The notes beneath the pieces are model-generated. The model was not told the origin of the DNA. It made no database searches and was given only the letters and a program-made list of their open reading frames with translations. Position numbers and translations under genes: made by a program. This document shows positions 1 to 17,487 of a stretch of DNA of 64,000 nucleotides, piece after piece (position 1 is the stretch's first letter; every line of letters starts with the position of its first letter). This DNA is from Marsupella aquatica (taxonomy: Eukaryota > Marchantiophyta): the NCBI GenBank assembly GCA_973895155.1, contig OZ316896.1, positions 20,770,001 through 20,834,000 on the forward strand, written 5' to 3'.

Positions 1-99
1 GACATGCCATCATTTAATAAAAGAAACCTCTCTATTATAAAACGTGGGAGTCTGTTCTTCAATCTATTAAAGTGGACTGATTCCCTGTGCCATTTACAG

Positions 100-6619
<6,520 letters not shown>

Positions 6620-7659
6620 AGAATCGCCTAGTGGCCTTCTCTCGTAATATTTTTTAAATGCGGATTTTGTACTCTACACTCTCCAATCTGTTCCAATCCT
6701 TGTGAGCATCTTGTCTTCAGACTGACAGGATAGAGTAAGTGTATCTGTCTGAGTGCGCTGCTTATGTTTTGCCCTTTCCTTCTTGAAAGCTGTCGTTGAT
6801 CTGGACCCAGAAGGGCGCATTGGATCATGGATGGCATTCGAACAGTTGTGTCCAAGCTTTGCACCACTTTCATACCAAGCTAGTGTTGACGTGACCGCTA
6901 ATTGACACGAGTCGAACGAATTACTTGAGAATCGAGGACATGGGAATGCATTTTGGTCAAGAAACATTTTGTCGTTGCTGTCTACTGTCATTTCGAGACG
7001 AGCTAGTTTTGAAAAAGATCAGCAGGGTGCCTCACGGCAGATGAGTACATGCCTCGTGTAAAACAACCAATTCCTAGCAAAGACTCCACGGGCGTCTATC
7101 TGAGATATTCAGGTCTACTGTAGTGAGTTGTAAAAACATTACACAATGCGCTAAGTGACCAACCTCAGATTCTCGACACTTGAAAGTTGGAAACTATAAA
7201 GTCGATCGAACCTTTACAGTAAATCATCGATTTCAAAATGGGAATGATACCCACATCGGTGCAGTCGGCATCGATTCTATGTGTGAGCCCAAGACGAAAG
7301 AAAGTAAACGAAATCGTTGAAAGGAAGCATTTTCTGGAAGATTGTTTTGGACGACACTATTGCGAGACCTCTGAAGTCAGTCCTATTCATTACGTTATCT
7401 ACATTTCATATCCCAAGGATGAGTCCTAAAAGCCATCCAAAAACTAAGGGAGCTCCAATCTTATCCCTTCGGCTCGGTCATACCATCGCCCTAAACAAGA
7501 TACACGTATCGCTTTGCCAAGAAAGGAACTGGTGGCAAGCGACTGCAGACGCACAATTCACTCTTCGTCAACCCGCCAATTGCCTCCATTGCTCCCCGAT
7601 ACTCAGCTCGATGATTATCATACAGCAAAAACTATTACAATACACCTCGACAGCATAAA
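6620..7659. other. Intergenic region between two convergent genes
   Basis: Follows the synthetase stop and ends at the stop codon of the minus-strand RNase H1 gene. It must hold both 3' untranslated regions. Only short, unrelated open frames are present; no repeat, RNA gene or domain was recognised. Confidence 0.5.
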
Positions 7660-8475
7660 CTATCTCCCGTGTTGACGCGCCTGTTCCTTGGCCATCTGAT
7701 CTGCTAAATCATTCCATTCCGACTTCCAGTCTCTTCCATTCGTGTGCGCCAGGACATGTGTCCAGAAAATGCGTCGTTCACCTTGCTCCCTCAGCAACAA
7801 CTTCAACAAATCACTGTTCAAAACGGGGGCTCCATCAGCTTTGACCCATCCTCGCGCTATCCATCCCGGAATCCATTCAGTCATGGAGCGGATGAGCAGC
7901 ATGCTATCAGAGTAGATGTACAGCGGCTTAACTTTCGCCGGGTCCTCTACATTGGCTCTCAACATCGCCTCAAGCGCAGCCCGATACTCAGCTCGATTGT
8001 TCGTCTGCGGCTCTCCAGCCAGCGGTCCAGCTCGATTCCAATCGGGGTTATGAGGAAACACGCACGCCCAGCCAGCCCTTGAATTCGACCTCCCATTACT
8101 CAAGGCGCTGCCATCGGTAAAGGCCACGAATGTCGACGAATCCATGGGGTGATCTGAAAGGTCTCCCTGCTTCAATCTGCTATAATCCGCGACAAACTCC
8201 TGCTCTTCGTCGCAATTTGAAGGTTCCTTAAACCTCGGTGGTTCTCTCGCGGGCTGCTGAACAGCACCCTGTCCCGCAGCTTGGCCACTTCTAGCTGCTG
8301 CATTGTGCATGAACACGCCGGCACCGGAGGGCTCGGAGATGTACGCCAGAGCTTCATCTCTCGATGTAAATTTTTTGTGTCGAGCATTAGGAAATCGCTC
8401 GACTTGCTTCTTGGCATCGTCCCAGGAGGTATAAATGCCAGGGCAATGGCCTCTGGCAACAGCATAGAAAGGCAT
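7660..8475 (-). CDS. Ribonuclease H1 with N-terminal hybrid-binding domain
   Basis: Predicted endonuclease that cuts the RNA strand of RNA/DNA hybrids; 271 residues without an intron. The N-terminus (about residues 1-48: FYAVARGHCPGIYTSWDDAK, then GARHKKF-like and DEALAYI positions) is the caulimovirus/eukaryotic RNase H1 hybrid-binding domain. A low-complexity linker follows, then the catalytic domain from about residue 115 with the acidic set in order: FTDGSA, NNRAEYRA, YSDSMLL and EWNDLADQMA, plus the conserved histidine in THVLAHTNG. All catalytic residues are present, so it should be active. The start at 8473-8475 places the hybrid-binding domain at the very N-terminus; no transit peptide is seen, which suggests nucleus or cytosol. 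Lack of introns contrasts with the many-exon genes nearby and leaves open a retrocopy or a transferred gene (fungal or large-virus relatives), which cannot be decided here. Confidence 0.9.
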   Translation of the reverse strand: MPFYAVARGHCPGIYTSWDDAKKQVERFPNARHKKFTSRDEALAYISEPSGAGVFMHNAAARSGQAAGQGAVQQPAREPPRFKEPSNCDEEQEFVADYSRLKQGDLSDHPMDSSTFVAFTDGSALSNGRSNSRAGWACVFPHNPDWNRAGPLAGEPQTNNRAEYRAALEAMLRANVEDPAKVKPLYIYSDSMLLIRSMTEWIPGWIARGWVKADGAPVLNSDLLKLLLREQGERRIFWTHVLAHTNGRDWKSEWNDLADQMAKEQARQHGR

Positions 8476-8489
8476 CGTTCTTCGAGCAT

Positions 8490-9026
8490 CTACTCGTGCA
8501 ATCGATGGCCTTCTAAATCCCGGAAAGCTTGTGCGCCGTCTATGTTCAGTTTTCCACTCAAATGTCAGTATTCGTAATCTTCGCAGCTTGAGCGACTAAA
8601 TCAATCCTCTGTTGTGTATCTCGCTTCTCTACATTCTCAGCTCTCAGGAACCCAACGAGCTTCATTGAAAAATCCTGCAGCTCCTCTCGCTCTGAGATTC
8701 TCAAAATTCGCACTGGGGAAAAATGGGGAAAATGGGGAAAAGCCTGGACATTACAGTGGAGAGTGGAGACGGCTGTGGGCATACAAATCCAGAATCTGAC
8801 ATCCGCCGCAAGACGAAAGAATGATTTGAGCCGTTTCCTCAATCCGGATGAAGGATCCGGATATGACGTAGACTTGTGACGGAATCATTCGCAGCGTAAT
8901 TGTGTACATTGATATCTCTATAAGTGCACACGTCATGAGTGCAAAACCGGGATTACTGGACGCTGTCTTGTTCTAATTTTTTTCCCAGTGTTAAAGATAG
9001 AGCCTAGACGAAGTTAAAGCTGATTA
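8490..9026. other. Upstream region of RNase H1, no gene seen
   Basis: Presumably holds the promoter and 5' leader of the minus-strand RNase H1 gene. It contains a short run of repeated GGGGAAAA words near 8717-8740. No other feature was recognised. Confidence 0.4.
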
Positions 9027-9470
9027 CTAGCCCAATGTCTATGTGTTGCACTAAAGATGGCAAGGAAAGAAAGGATGTTGAGGAGCAAAAAGATGTAGAG
9101 GTGAACAAAAAATATCAAGGAGAGAAATTAAAGATGTTTCAGAGAGAAAAAAATGTTGAGATGAGAAAAATATTTCAAAGAGAGAAAAGATGTTGAAGTG
9201 AGCAAAAGATGTAGAGGAGAGTAAAAGATGTCGAGATGAGCAAAAGATGTCAATGAGAAAAAAGATGTTGAGATGTGAGAAAAAAGATTTCAAGGAGAAA
9301 ATAGACATCAAGGAGAGAAAAGATATTGAAGTGAGCAAAAGATGTCGACAAGAGAAAATTTGCAAAGGGGAGAAAAAAATTGTCATAAGAAAAAGATGTT
9401 TAGGCGAGGCAAAGATGTTGAGGTGAGAAAAAATGTAATGGAAGGTGGCAAAGATGATGAATATGAAATA
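9027..9470 (-). mobile_element. Helitron 3' end with AAAGATGT-type subterminal array
   Basis: Read on the minus strand, the end is GTGCAACACATAGACATTGG followed by GCTAG and a host T, the CTRR|T layout of Helitron 3' termini. Rightward on the plus strand follow about 400 bases of degenerate units of the type AAAGATGTYGAGRTGAGMAA, spaced 15-30 bases apart. The same terminus recurs at 12482, 37110, 56069 and, on the plus strand, next to a helicase piece at 22840. The 5' (TC) end was not found, so the right limit is the end of the array, not of the element. Confidence 0.65.
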
Positions 9471-11634
9471 CATCAAATGTTTAAATAAAAATATGAGGAC
9501 ATATCAAAGACATTAATACCACACTACTCATGCAAACTTTATTCATGTTTCAATTAAAAAAATTCATCATATAGAACATTTTTGGTCAACCTTGCAAGAA
9601 CCTCCTTGAAATCCAGAAGCAAAACCTTAATACTTGTAGGAGATGTTCTTGAGAATGTTATGTACAATTGGCTGTGACTAAAAATAGATTTTGAAAGTTC
9701 TCCTCTTCCATGTTGAAATGCTAGAAATTTAGGGTTAGGGTTTAGGGCTTAACTCATGCTGACAGTTCTCCCCTTCCATGTTCTAAAGTCCAATTGTTGA
9801 TTTTTAGTGCCTCATCGTTAGTTGGCGCCAGGATAGTTTTCTTGCTTAAGAATTTATCATCCACTTTAAAAAGAGATGGAAATCTGATTGCACTAATCAA
9901 AGATTCCACACATCCTCCCTCCACCACCATAGATTACAGGCACATAATAAGAGTGGCCAGAGCACTTTTGATTGAAAGTTTGCTCAATTTTCCCAACTCT
10001 CTTTCCCCTCCATATGGTTACTCTAATCATTTATTTAGAAATTAAGAAAAGAAATACAAGCTCGAATACAAGGTACTTTTAGGTCCTCAAATACCTTATT
10101 CTATTTTCATGGTAGATGAAACTTTGAGTAGATTGAGTGTTGCGCACTCATATTGCCTCAATCAGTTTGCTCAATGGTAAAAAAACAAATGAATCTAATT
10201 TACTCAAAAAGATATTTTATGTTTATAAGCCCTGAAAAAGGGGGAAGCAAGCAACACAATGACTCATGAACTAATGACACAATACTCATCATGGAGGCTA
10301 TGGGAAATTCTGAAGCCCAAATAATCTCAATTTTTGCAAATGGATTTCAATTTTCTACACACTTTCTTGAGATTCTAGGGCATTGATACTTTGCGAAATG
10401 ACTAGATCCGACTTCTGGAAATGTTGTTGCAGAGTCCTATTTTTCAGAGACCATTTCTTTTGTTGTAAAGAGTGTTTTTGACTAATTTTATTACTATAAA
10501 GCTACTTGAGATTTCACTTTTTGGAAATATTGTTGATAAATTATATTTTTGAAAAGAGCGATGCTCTTGATAAAAAGAGCGCTTTGAGTACTTCTTCCGT
10601 TTACAAAGCTACTATAAATCATGATTTCATATGACGCTGCTCTTGTTACAAGGAGAGTTTTGAGTAGTTTGTTGCTGCAAAGCTACTTAAGATTTCAAAT
10701 ATGCATCTTTAGTCTATTCTATCCAAAATTGTAATTTGATTTATAGGTGCAGATAATCTTCTTACCATTACAAAAATATAGGTAAACAATGAATGAAAGC
10801 ATTTACCATCCATTTGTAGTTGACCGTCTCATAATTGGGTGTAAAAAGATCCTTCTCCTTGTCACAGTCCATGAGGTTAGCTGGAGATAACATAGCAATC
10901 CATCAAAGCTTTAGTTTCCCAAAAAAGGAACGAAAAACGTTTAAAGGGAAAAAGATGTTTATTGGTCATGCTTCTTTTCACCTCCCAACCCCCTACTAGT
11001 TAAGTGGACTATACTTGTAAAGATTACATTCTGTATCTCGTGAGAGAGTCAGCGAGTCAAGGCAAGGGTGTAGAAATTTGAGATGGGTCATAGCAGGACA
11101 ACTTGGTAGAGTCCAAACACATTCATGCCATAAAATTTGTCAAAAAGATTCCCTTTAAATTTTTGGTTTTTTCTTTTTATAAATTTTGTTTGTTGGTCTT
11201 TTGAACTTTCAAAAACTTTATTTTTGAAATTTTTCACTTTTGCTGTTAATTTTTTCTTTCGTTTTGGAGTGTACCTATATGGAACGTACCCTATAGGTGT
11301 ATCATAATTGTACCTTGGGTGCTCCACTCATCATAATAAGTACAATAATCACTTGAGGTGTACCTGCACCACAATTGTACAATGCTTCTACAAGTCAGGG
11401 GATTAACATTTAATGTTGTCTTGTAGCTCATTGCACAAACTGCACATTGAGCTATAGTCAATTCACTTTACTGGAATGAAAAAACATTCTAATAGTCACT
11501 ACAGCAGTTGTATGTAAACCCCACTTTTGGGGGGGTATGTGTGTTAACCCTTATGTGAAATCAAAAAAATTACTAATGTCACTAGAGAATTTCAAAGCCC
11601 ACTTTTGGGGAGGTGCGTGAAAAAGGAAAATCAA
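9471..11634. other. AT-rich non-coding DNA
   Basis: No convincing gene. It holds a short telomere-like stretch (GGGTTAGGGTTTAGGG near 9730) and a loosely repeated motif between about 10390 and 10700 (GAGATTTC...TTTTTGAAAAG...GAGCG with 'CTACTTAAGATTTCA' variants) that looks like an eroded tandem repeat. Confidence 0.4.
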
Positions 11635-11710
11635 TGCAGGGCGAGGTTTGAACTTGCAACCTCGCCCCGGCCCACTCTCATGCTCTACCGCCAGCCCATG
11701 GCCTGTAGAT
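11635..11710 (-). repeat. tRNA-like SINE head
   Basis: On the minus strand the order GGCGGTAGAGCATGAG ... GCAAGTTCAAACCTCGCCC has an A-box-like block and a B-box-like block (GTTCAAACC) at tRNA spacing. An acceptor stem for a full cloverleaf was not seen, so this fits the 5' region of a tRNA-derived SINE or a decayed tRNA better than a working tRNA gene. Confidence 0.5.
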
Positions 11711-12481
11711 GATGGGTTTCCATGTATTTACATTCATTCTTCGGGCAACAAACCTGGGGCAGATTGGTCTTCCCAACCATGACAGAAATTGTTTGTATTG
11801 TAAACATGTTTGAACTCTGTAAATTTCAATAGGCAAGCATTGGGACTTTCCATCTCCTTGAAATTCGCTGAAAACTGAATCTACAACCTCTCCTAAAAGA
11901 TGCTGCAATTTTTGTAGTCTACGAAGTGGGTTCTCTCCATTTTGAAGAACTCAATTTTCTGGTAGATACTCACATACGTCTTCCCTGTCATTTTTGGTCC
12001 ATAACAAAAAATATATCTTATGGGCAACCAACCACGTTCTTTGTTTCTTATTACTATTTCTTTTATTTTCAGACAAGTGTATATTGTCATGGCAATGCCA
12101 TCTCAAGGAAACATTGGAAGAAGGGTCAACTAATGCACACATCTTCATTCTTGCCGTAGTGGCAAGGCAATGGAGAGTGCGCAGGGTATATTCCAATGCA
12201 GAAAACCTCGTGTTTTTGCGTACATGCATTCAGTGGACACTAACATCAAGTTAGATTAAATAACCCTAAAGTACAATTGATATAAAGTAAGGTCAGAAAT
12301 GGACATGTGGGCACAGGCAGTGAGACAAAGAAAACCCTAGCCTGGAAAGTGACGAGGAGGCTGCCTGGATGGTGAATCGCATGGTAGTTCTTTGGGTGGG
12401 TTGTGGGGAGAATCGAGGTAGAGTTAATGTGTTTTCAGGGACTCGTCTCTTTGCCGATCTTAAGGCTCATTATGACTAGGA

Positions 12482-12800
12482 CTAGCCCAATGCCCGTGCG
12501 TTGCACAAAAGATGTCAAAGTGATAAAAGATGTCGAGGTGAGCAAAAGATGTTGAGTTGATAAAAGATGTCAAAGAGAGAAAAAACTTGTTGAGGAGAGA
12601 AAAGATGGCAAGGTGATAAAACATGTTGAGGTGAGCAAAAGATGTGAAGGTGAGCAAAAGATATTGAGGTGATAGAAAAGGTTGAGGAGAGAAAAGATGT
12701 CGAGATAAGCAAAAAGATATTGTGGAGAGGAAAGATGTGAGTAATGTTGAAATGAGAAAAAGATTTAAGGGGAGAAAATATGTCAAGGAGAAAATATGTC
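12482..12800 (-). mobile_element. Helitron 3' end with AAAGATGT-type subterminal array
   Basis: The minus-strand terminus GTGCAACGCACGGGCATTGG + GCTAG|T is the best-preserved example in the window: a GTGC-AAC-GCAC stem-loop about 12 bases from the end, then CTAG and T. It is followed rightwards by about 300 bases of AAAGATGTYRAGGTGA units. The array passes into the GC-rich repeat at 12797. Confidence 0.68.
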
Positions 12801-13200
12801 TCCTCCTGCCTCCCGGTTTGGACTTGCCCAACAAATAGAGGCTTTAGAGTCCGTCAACTGACAACTTGATCTCGACTTCCCGGCCCAAGCTGGCCCTTCC
12901 CTGCAACTCCCTGACATCAGTCTTGGCACGGCCTGACCCGGACCAGCCCTCCCCGCAACACTGATCACTCCTGGCCTGGCCTGGCCCAGCCTGGCCCAGC
13001 CCCACCTCCTCCCCACTAAATGCCCATGCATAGGGGTCGGGCGCTCCTCGCCCCTGCTCGCACCTGAATGCCTTCCCTAGGGCATTGTGCCCTCTTATTG
13101 CCTCCCCGTCCCTTCAGCATAGGGCCTTGGGCCCAGTAATCAAGTGCCCCCAAATGGAGGGAGAATTTAAAGCTCTCCCCTCCCCCCCTTTTGCTCCTCA
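12797..13200. repeat. GC-rich dispersed repeat, also found near 39300
   Basis: The words CTCCTG..CCTCCC..GTTTGGACTTG and ACAAATA.AGG recur at 39290-39360, and both copies run into a stretch rich in GGCCC and CCCGGCC words. No coding signal. Probably a fragment of an unclassified transposon. Confidence 0.45.
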
Positions 13201-14516
13201 ATAAAATCAGACCTGCCTCATCCTTTGCTTTGCTGAATTGCTTCCGTGTGCCCTGCTACTCATTAATGGTAGTATAGTACGGAAACTCCAGATGCAAGGA
13301 GGGAGTACACCTAGGTACTGTCCTTGTGAGGTGGCAGGGGCGAGATAACAACAAAGAACACGGGCCTGTGGCAAGGGTACAGTCCTTGCCATCTGTGGAT
13401 GGCAAACTGTACTCCTGGCCTGGAGTACAGCCAAGGCAAGGCCCTAATAAGTGTGACACTCCCCCATTTTTCCTGATCAAAGGTCAGAAAAATATGATGA
13501 TATGATCCGACAATCTAGAATCAATCCCGCGCAAATGTGAATTAGTAAAGGGACGAAGGATGAAAATGGGTGGATTAAGTATTACAGTTGTAGATTATGA
13601 GCCTCCTCTATGTATGTGCCTCAACCTGCTGTTCACTGCTTCCAATTTTTGTCTAAGTGGAACTAGAATGAATGAGCCCTAGTTTGGGTTGGATGAATGT
13701 TGAAAGAGAAGTGAGCCATAAGGTTTCAAACCGGGGACCTGCCCTACCCCAATGACCTGCAGTACCACTCGGTCTCGAGCCAGTTGATGACTACATTGAT
13801 TTGTGGTTGATATATGATATAATGCGTGATATCATAACCAGGTTTGGTACACACGGGCAAGAGGCAACTACTTATGGGCTAATCAATGCTAATCGACATT
13901 AATTAGCCTTACTAGGAGGGGTGAGGCACCAACATGAATTTAATTATAGGATTTAAAACACAGTCCTCCATGTGCATGTATGGGAAAGGGAGGGGTGAGG
14001 AATCCAGGAGGATTTGTCCTCTTTGATTCTTGGTCCTCCCTCTATTGCCTTCATCCTCCCCCTATGGCCTTGGTCCTTGCCTTGCCACGACTCACCTGTC
14101 CTTGTGCTTGTCATGCGTGACCAATGGGCCTGGACTTAATCTGTCTTGCTCGTTGCCTGTTGTGCTTTGGCTTGCCCCTTCCCCTCTCACAAGTCACCCA
14201 CAAGTCACCCAACAACCCCCTTCCGCCCAGCTTGCAATGAAGGCAAGAGCCACTCCTAGTCTGCATTTGTTTTGCCTTAGTTACCTGACCTGGCTTGCCC
14301 GGGGCTTGCCACTCCTTATACGCTTGCTTACGCCTACCATACCTTGGTGCCTTGGCTTTGCCCCTCCTCCCACGACTCACCTTGACAACCTTTATTGCAT
14401 CGACTAATGCGGCTTGCAAGGTAGGAGCAATGCGTGGACTATATCTTTTTGTCCTGTGCCTAGACCAACTATGTTTACAAGGAGGTCTAATCCCATCCCC
14501 CTTCCTCCTTTTCCTA
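13201..14516. other. Repeat-type DNA left of the Copia element
   Basis: No gene recognised. It includes the string TGTGACACTCCCCCA at 13451-13465, which resembles LTR-end sequence, and a second tRNA-like block on the minus strand at about 13735-13800 (GAGTGGTACTGCAGGTCA ... GGTTTGAAACC), probably a SINE head. The DNA continues at 21318 after the retrotransposon. Confidence 0.4.
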
Positions 14517-14521
14517 GCCCT

Positions 14522-14868
14522 TGTTAGATATTGCTCTAGTCTTGTGACTCATGAGCTAACCACAGTTAGTCTAACTCGGGTTAGGACTTAGCTAATGTTA
14601 GCGGTAGTGCTGTTGTGCATATAGCCAGGGCTGATGCCAGACCCTGGTGGAACTTAGGCTCATTGTTACGGAGCTAGTTGAGAGATAGGGAGAGCTTGTG
14701 CAGCTGTGGATGCTTGGTATGGCCGGTCGGCCTAGAGTGCAATAAAGCTCTTGTGTGTTCCCGTGGATGTAGCCTCATGTGGAGGTGAACCACGTATCTC
14801 TCTGTGTTGACTATTGTGCGTTGGATGGTTCATGGGCTTGCCGTTGCGAATATCATCTATGCTCAACA
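14522..14868 (+). repeat. Copia 5' LTR
   Basis: 347 bases, TGTTAG...CAACA, with an AATAAAG poly(A)-type signal near 14741. Matches the 3' LTR at 20969-21312 apart from scattered transitions and one extra CAG. Confidence 0.96.
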
Positions 14869-14870
14869 AG

Positions 14871-14882
14871 TGGTATCAGAGC
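14871..14882 (+). promoter_or_regulatory. Primer-binding site, initiator tRNA-Met
   Basis: TGGTATCAGAGC, two bases after the 5' LTR; the standard minus-strand primer site of plant Copia elements. Confidence 0.95.
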
Positions 14883-16512
14883 ATGCCTGGGAGGTGACGA
14901 GGTTTTTTCGTGACAAGTTTTTCCAGCGTTCATTGTCGATGGTACATTCAGAGTTTCATTGCATGAAACTTGAAAGTGTGTGATTGAGCGGATAGGTTAG
15001 TGAGAGGGCGTTCTAACGGTGGTTAGAACTCGCTGATCGGTATCCGTGGTGTGGAGGAATCGAAGTTTGCGTTGTTCAGGGTTATTCGTGTTCGACGGTA
15101 TTTCGGGGGAGAGACTAGAGTTCACGTTTTTCAACGGTGTGAGCTGTGCAGTGCGGGAGGGATCGCACATTATAGCTCAAGTTGAAGGTTGAAGCGAGCT
15201 GGTCATTTCGGTAGCTGGATTGCTGCCGAGTTGTTACCGAGTGCGTCGTGACGAGTGAAGGAGGCGTTCAGGTTTTTCACAAGCTATGGAGCTTGTTCAC
15301 ATCTGAATCGGGTTTCTCTTTGTGACGTCCGACTCGGTGGAAGAGACGCAAAATGCTATGGCTCAATGGATTGATCGCGGCGAGGCGGTCATTTTGAGCT
15401 CGAGATTGGCACTTGACGCGGAGTGAAGGCGACGCGACGGAATTTTTTTACTCTGCTGGAGTTGCAGACTGAGCCGGTGCAATTCGACAACTTTTCCCGT
15501 CGGCGGCGTTCACTTTTCTTGTTGGAATCGGCAGCGGTTAAGGTGTGTAATCGGCTTTTTTAGGTTAAGGGCTAATTTTTGGCTTTTAAGGGGGGTTTTA
15601 TCGTGTATACACACCTCGTCGGGCCCCTCATTCGTCATCTTTTCCCCCTGTGTACATCTTTTAATCGGGCCCCGCCGACCATGTTTCCCCCCCGCACCCC
15701 GATTCAAACCCGCAGCGGCGGCCGACGCCTTATGCGCGCTCGCACCCCGCGTCACCCCCTTTTATTAAAACTAAGACGCGACCGGGCTGACGCCGGTCTC
15801 CCTGCCCTCGCCCGCCCTCATGCCTGAGCTCGTGATCCTGCCGGCCGACTGCTCTCTTGTCCTCGACTTCCACCCGACCTGATTTTTGGTTATACACGGC
15901 TGCGTACACAGCCGCTCGTATCCCCTGTGCATATTTCTGTCTGTCCCGCCTTGCGTCGAGCGACACGGATGCGCGTTTTTAAGGCATATATTTTGTTAAG
16001 GGGCTTTAGCACCCCCTTTAGGGCGCTTTTAATAGCATTTTTTCTTTCCTATTGTTCTCCTTGTGTCGGGACCTGCCGCCCTCCATTTTAACCACTCCGA
16101 CAGGGGGAACGGCCCCCTGTGAGACCTGTTGGATTATGCAGGAATATTCTTGAAAAATAGAGAGCTATTTTTTGGCCATCCGACAAAGATTCCGTCTGCC
16201 GCATGGTAACTTTTTGGGTTCTTTTTGGCGAGGACGTTGCCATTGGAGTTAGCAATGCGGCGCACCGATCACATCGCGATTCCAATAACGGGTTGTACTT
16301 GGTATTTTGGTTATTCTCCGAGGTGGTCAAAACGGGGGAGTTTCCCAAGGTTTTACCCACCCCGACCGAAATTTGAATAACTTTTCGTCGAATTTTGATT
16401 TTGATTTTGGCTTTCAGTATTGGACTCCTAGCTTCGTGGGCTACACGGCGGTGTTGAGTTTTGAGTTTTATGAGAAGTTTCAAAAAAAGACGTTTTTTCG
16501 TGATTGTTTTAT
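14883..16512 (+). other. Untranslated leader of the Copia element
   Basis: About 1.6 kb between primer site and gag, unusually long for Copia. No retroelement domain is seen in it. Part (15590-15960) is GC-rich and differs in base composition from the rest. Short open frames on the minus strand here show no recognisable domain. Confidence 0.6.
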
Positions 16513-17487
16513 ATGAGTGACTCGGAGGATACTGGAAGAATTGGTATCGATGGAGCTTCAGGATTGCGACGATCAGATGGTGAGTCTGAGGAGGAGCTGC
16601 TACCGTTTGAGGAAGAACTTGTGACACCGGTAAGATCACCAGTGCGACGTGCAATGGAGGAAGCTATACTACTACCAGAGCTGTCGGTAGTAGGGAAGAA
16701 GAGGGAGATGGCTAGATTTGGAGGAGTGAAGTTTGAGGTGGAGAAGTACAATGGTCGTACTAATTACTTGTTGTGGGAGAAGCAAGTGAAGGGTGTTCTA
16801 CGAGCCATGGGCTTAGCTCATCTGCTTTCTTCGCGAGAGCAGTATGATGGAGAGGAGGAGATTTATGTGAGACAGTGGAGACAGGAGCAGGTGATTGCTG
16901 TCAATGCAGTGATGCTATATCTCAAGCCGCACATCATCAAGCAGTTGGATGATTATGCGGATTGTGCGTCACTGTTCAAGGCTCTTAGAGAGAAGTACTA
17001 CCGGGAAGATGCGTCAGACCGGCTTTACAAGAAGTCTCTCTTGATGAGCCTCAGGCTCAAGGAAGGGAGCAAGATGCAGGATCACCTTGATGAGTTTGAT
17101 AGTCTAGCAGTGGATCTGTCAAACCTGGGAAAAGGAGTTGAAGATGAGGATAAGGCCTTGCTTCTGCTAAGCTCCTTACCGCCATCATATCAGGGCTTGA
17201 AACAGGTGCTCTTGTATAGAGATCTGAAGTCCACTTCATATAATGAGGTGGTGAGCTCTTTACTGTCTGATGATGCTCAGAAGAAGCTGGGTCAATCATT
17301 GACAACATCTTCTTCTAGCACTACGCTCAATCTGAACAAGGGAAGAGCAGCGCAGCGCACGAATGGGCAGAACAGATTTAGATCTACATCACGGGGAAGA
17401 TCTAAATCCAGAGGGAAATCACAAGAGATGAAGCTTCTTGCATGTTGGAATTGTGGCAAGCCTGCCCACATGAAAAGGGATTGTTGA
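16513..17487 (+). CDS. Copia gag (capsid-nucleocapsid) ending in a premature stop
   Basis: ATG at 16513 (MSDSEDTG...). The protein has an acidic N-terminus, the UBN2/retrotran_gag region around YNGRTNYLLWEKQVKGVL and DEFDSLAVDLSNLG, an SSLPPSYQ motif, and a CCHC zinc knuckle CWNCGKPAHMKRDC at the end. The TGA at 17485-17487 lies directly after the knuckle, where relatives usually read tryptophan, so it looks like TGG to TGA in what was a single gag-pol frame. Confidence 0.9.
   Translation: MSDSEDTGRIGIDGASGLRRSDGESEEELLPFEEELVTPVRSPVRRAMEEAILLPELSVVGKKREMARFGGVKFEVEKYNGRTNYLLWEKQVKGVLRAMGLAHLLSSREQYDGEEEIYVRQWRQEQVIAVNAVMLYLKPHIIKQLDDYADCASLFKALREKYYREDASDRLYKKSLLMSLRLKEGSKMQDHLDEFDSLAVDLSNLGKGVEDEDKALLLLSSLPPSYQGLKQVLLYRDLKSTSYNEVVSSLLSDDAQKKLGQSLTTSSSSTTLNLNKGRAAQRTNGQNRFRSTSRGRSKSRGKSQEMKLLACWNCGKPAHMKRDC

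Noticed and set aside
9051-9476. Minus-strand open frame rich in Phe, Ser, Leu and His
   Set aside because: It is a translation of the AAAGATGT tandem array; repeated composition and no domain. The same holds for the frames at 12460-12834 and 56074-56365.
12490-12790. Possible CRISPR-like array (regular AAAGATGT units)
   Set aside because: Units and spacers are both degenerate and short, the context is a plant genome, and a Helitron end explains the location.
16088-16654. 188-codon minus-strand open frame
   Set aside because: It overlaps the Copia leader and gag start antisense, with no recognisable domain.
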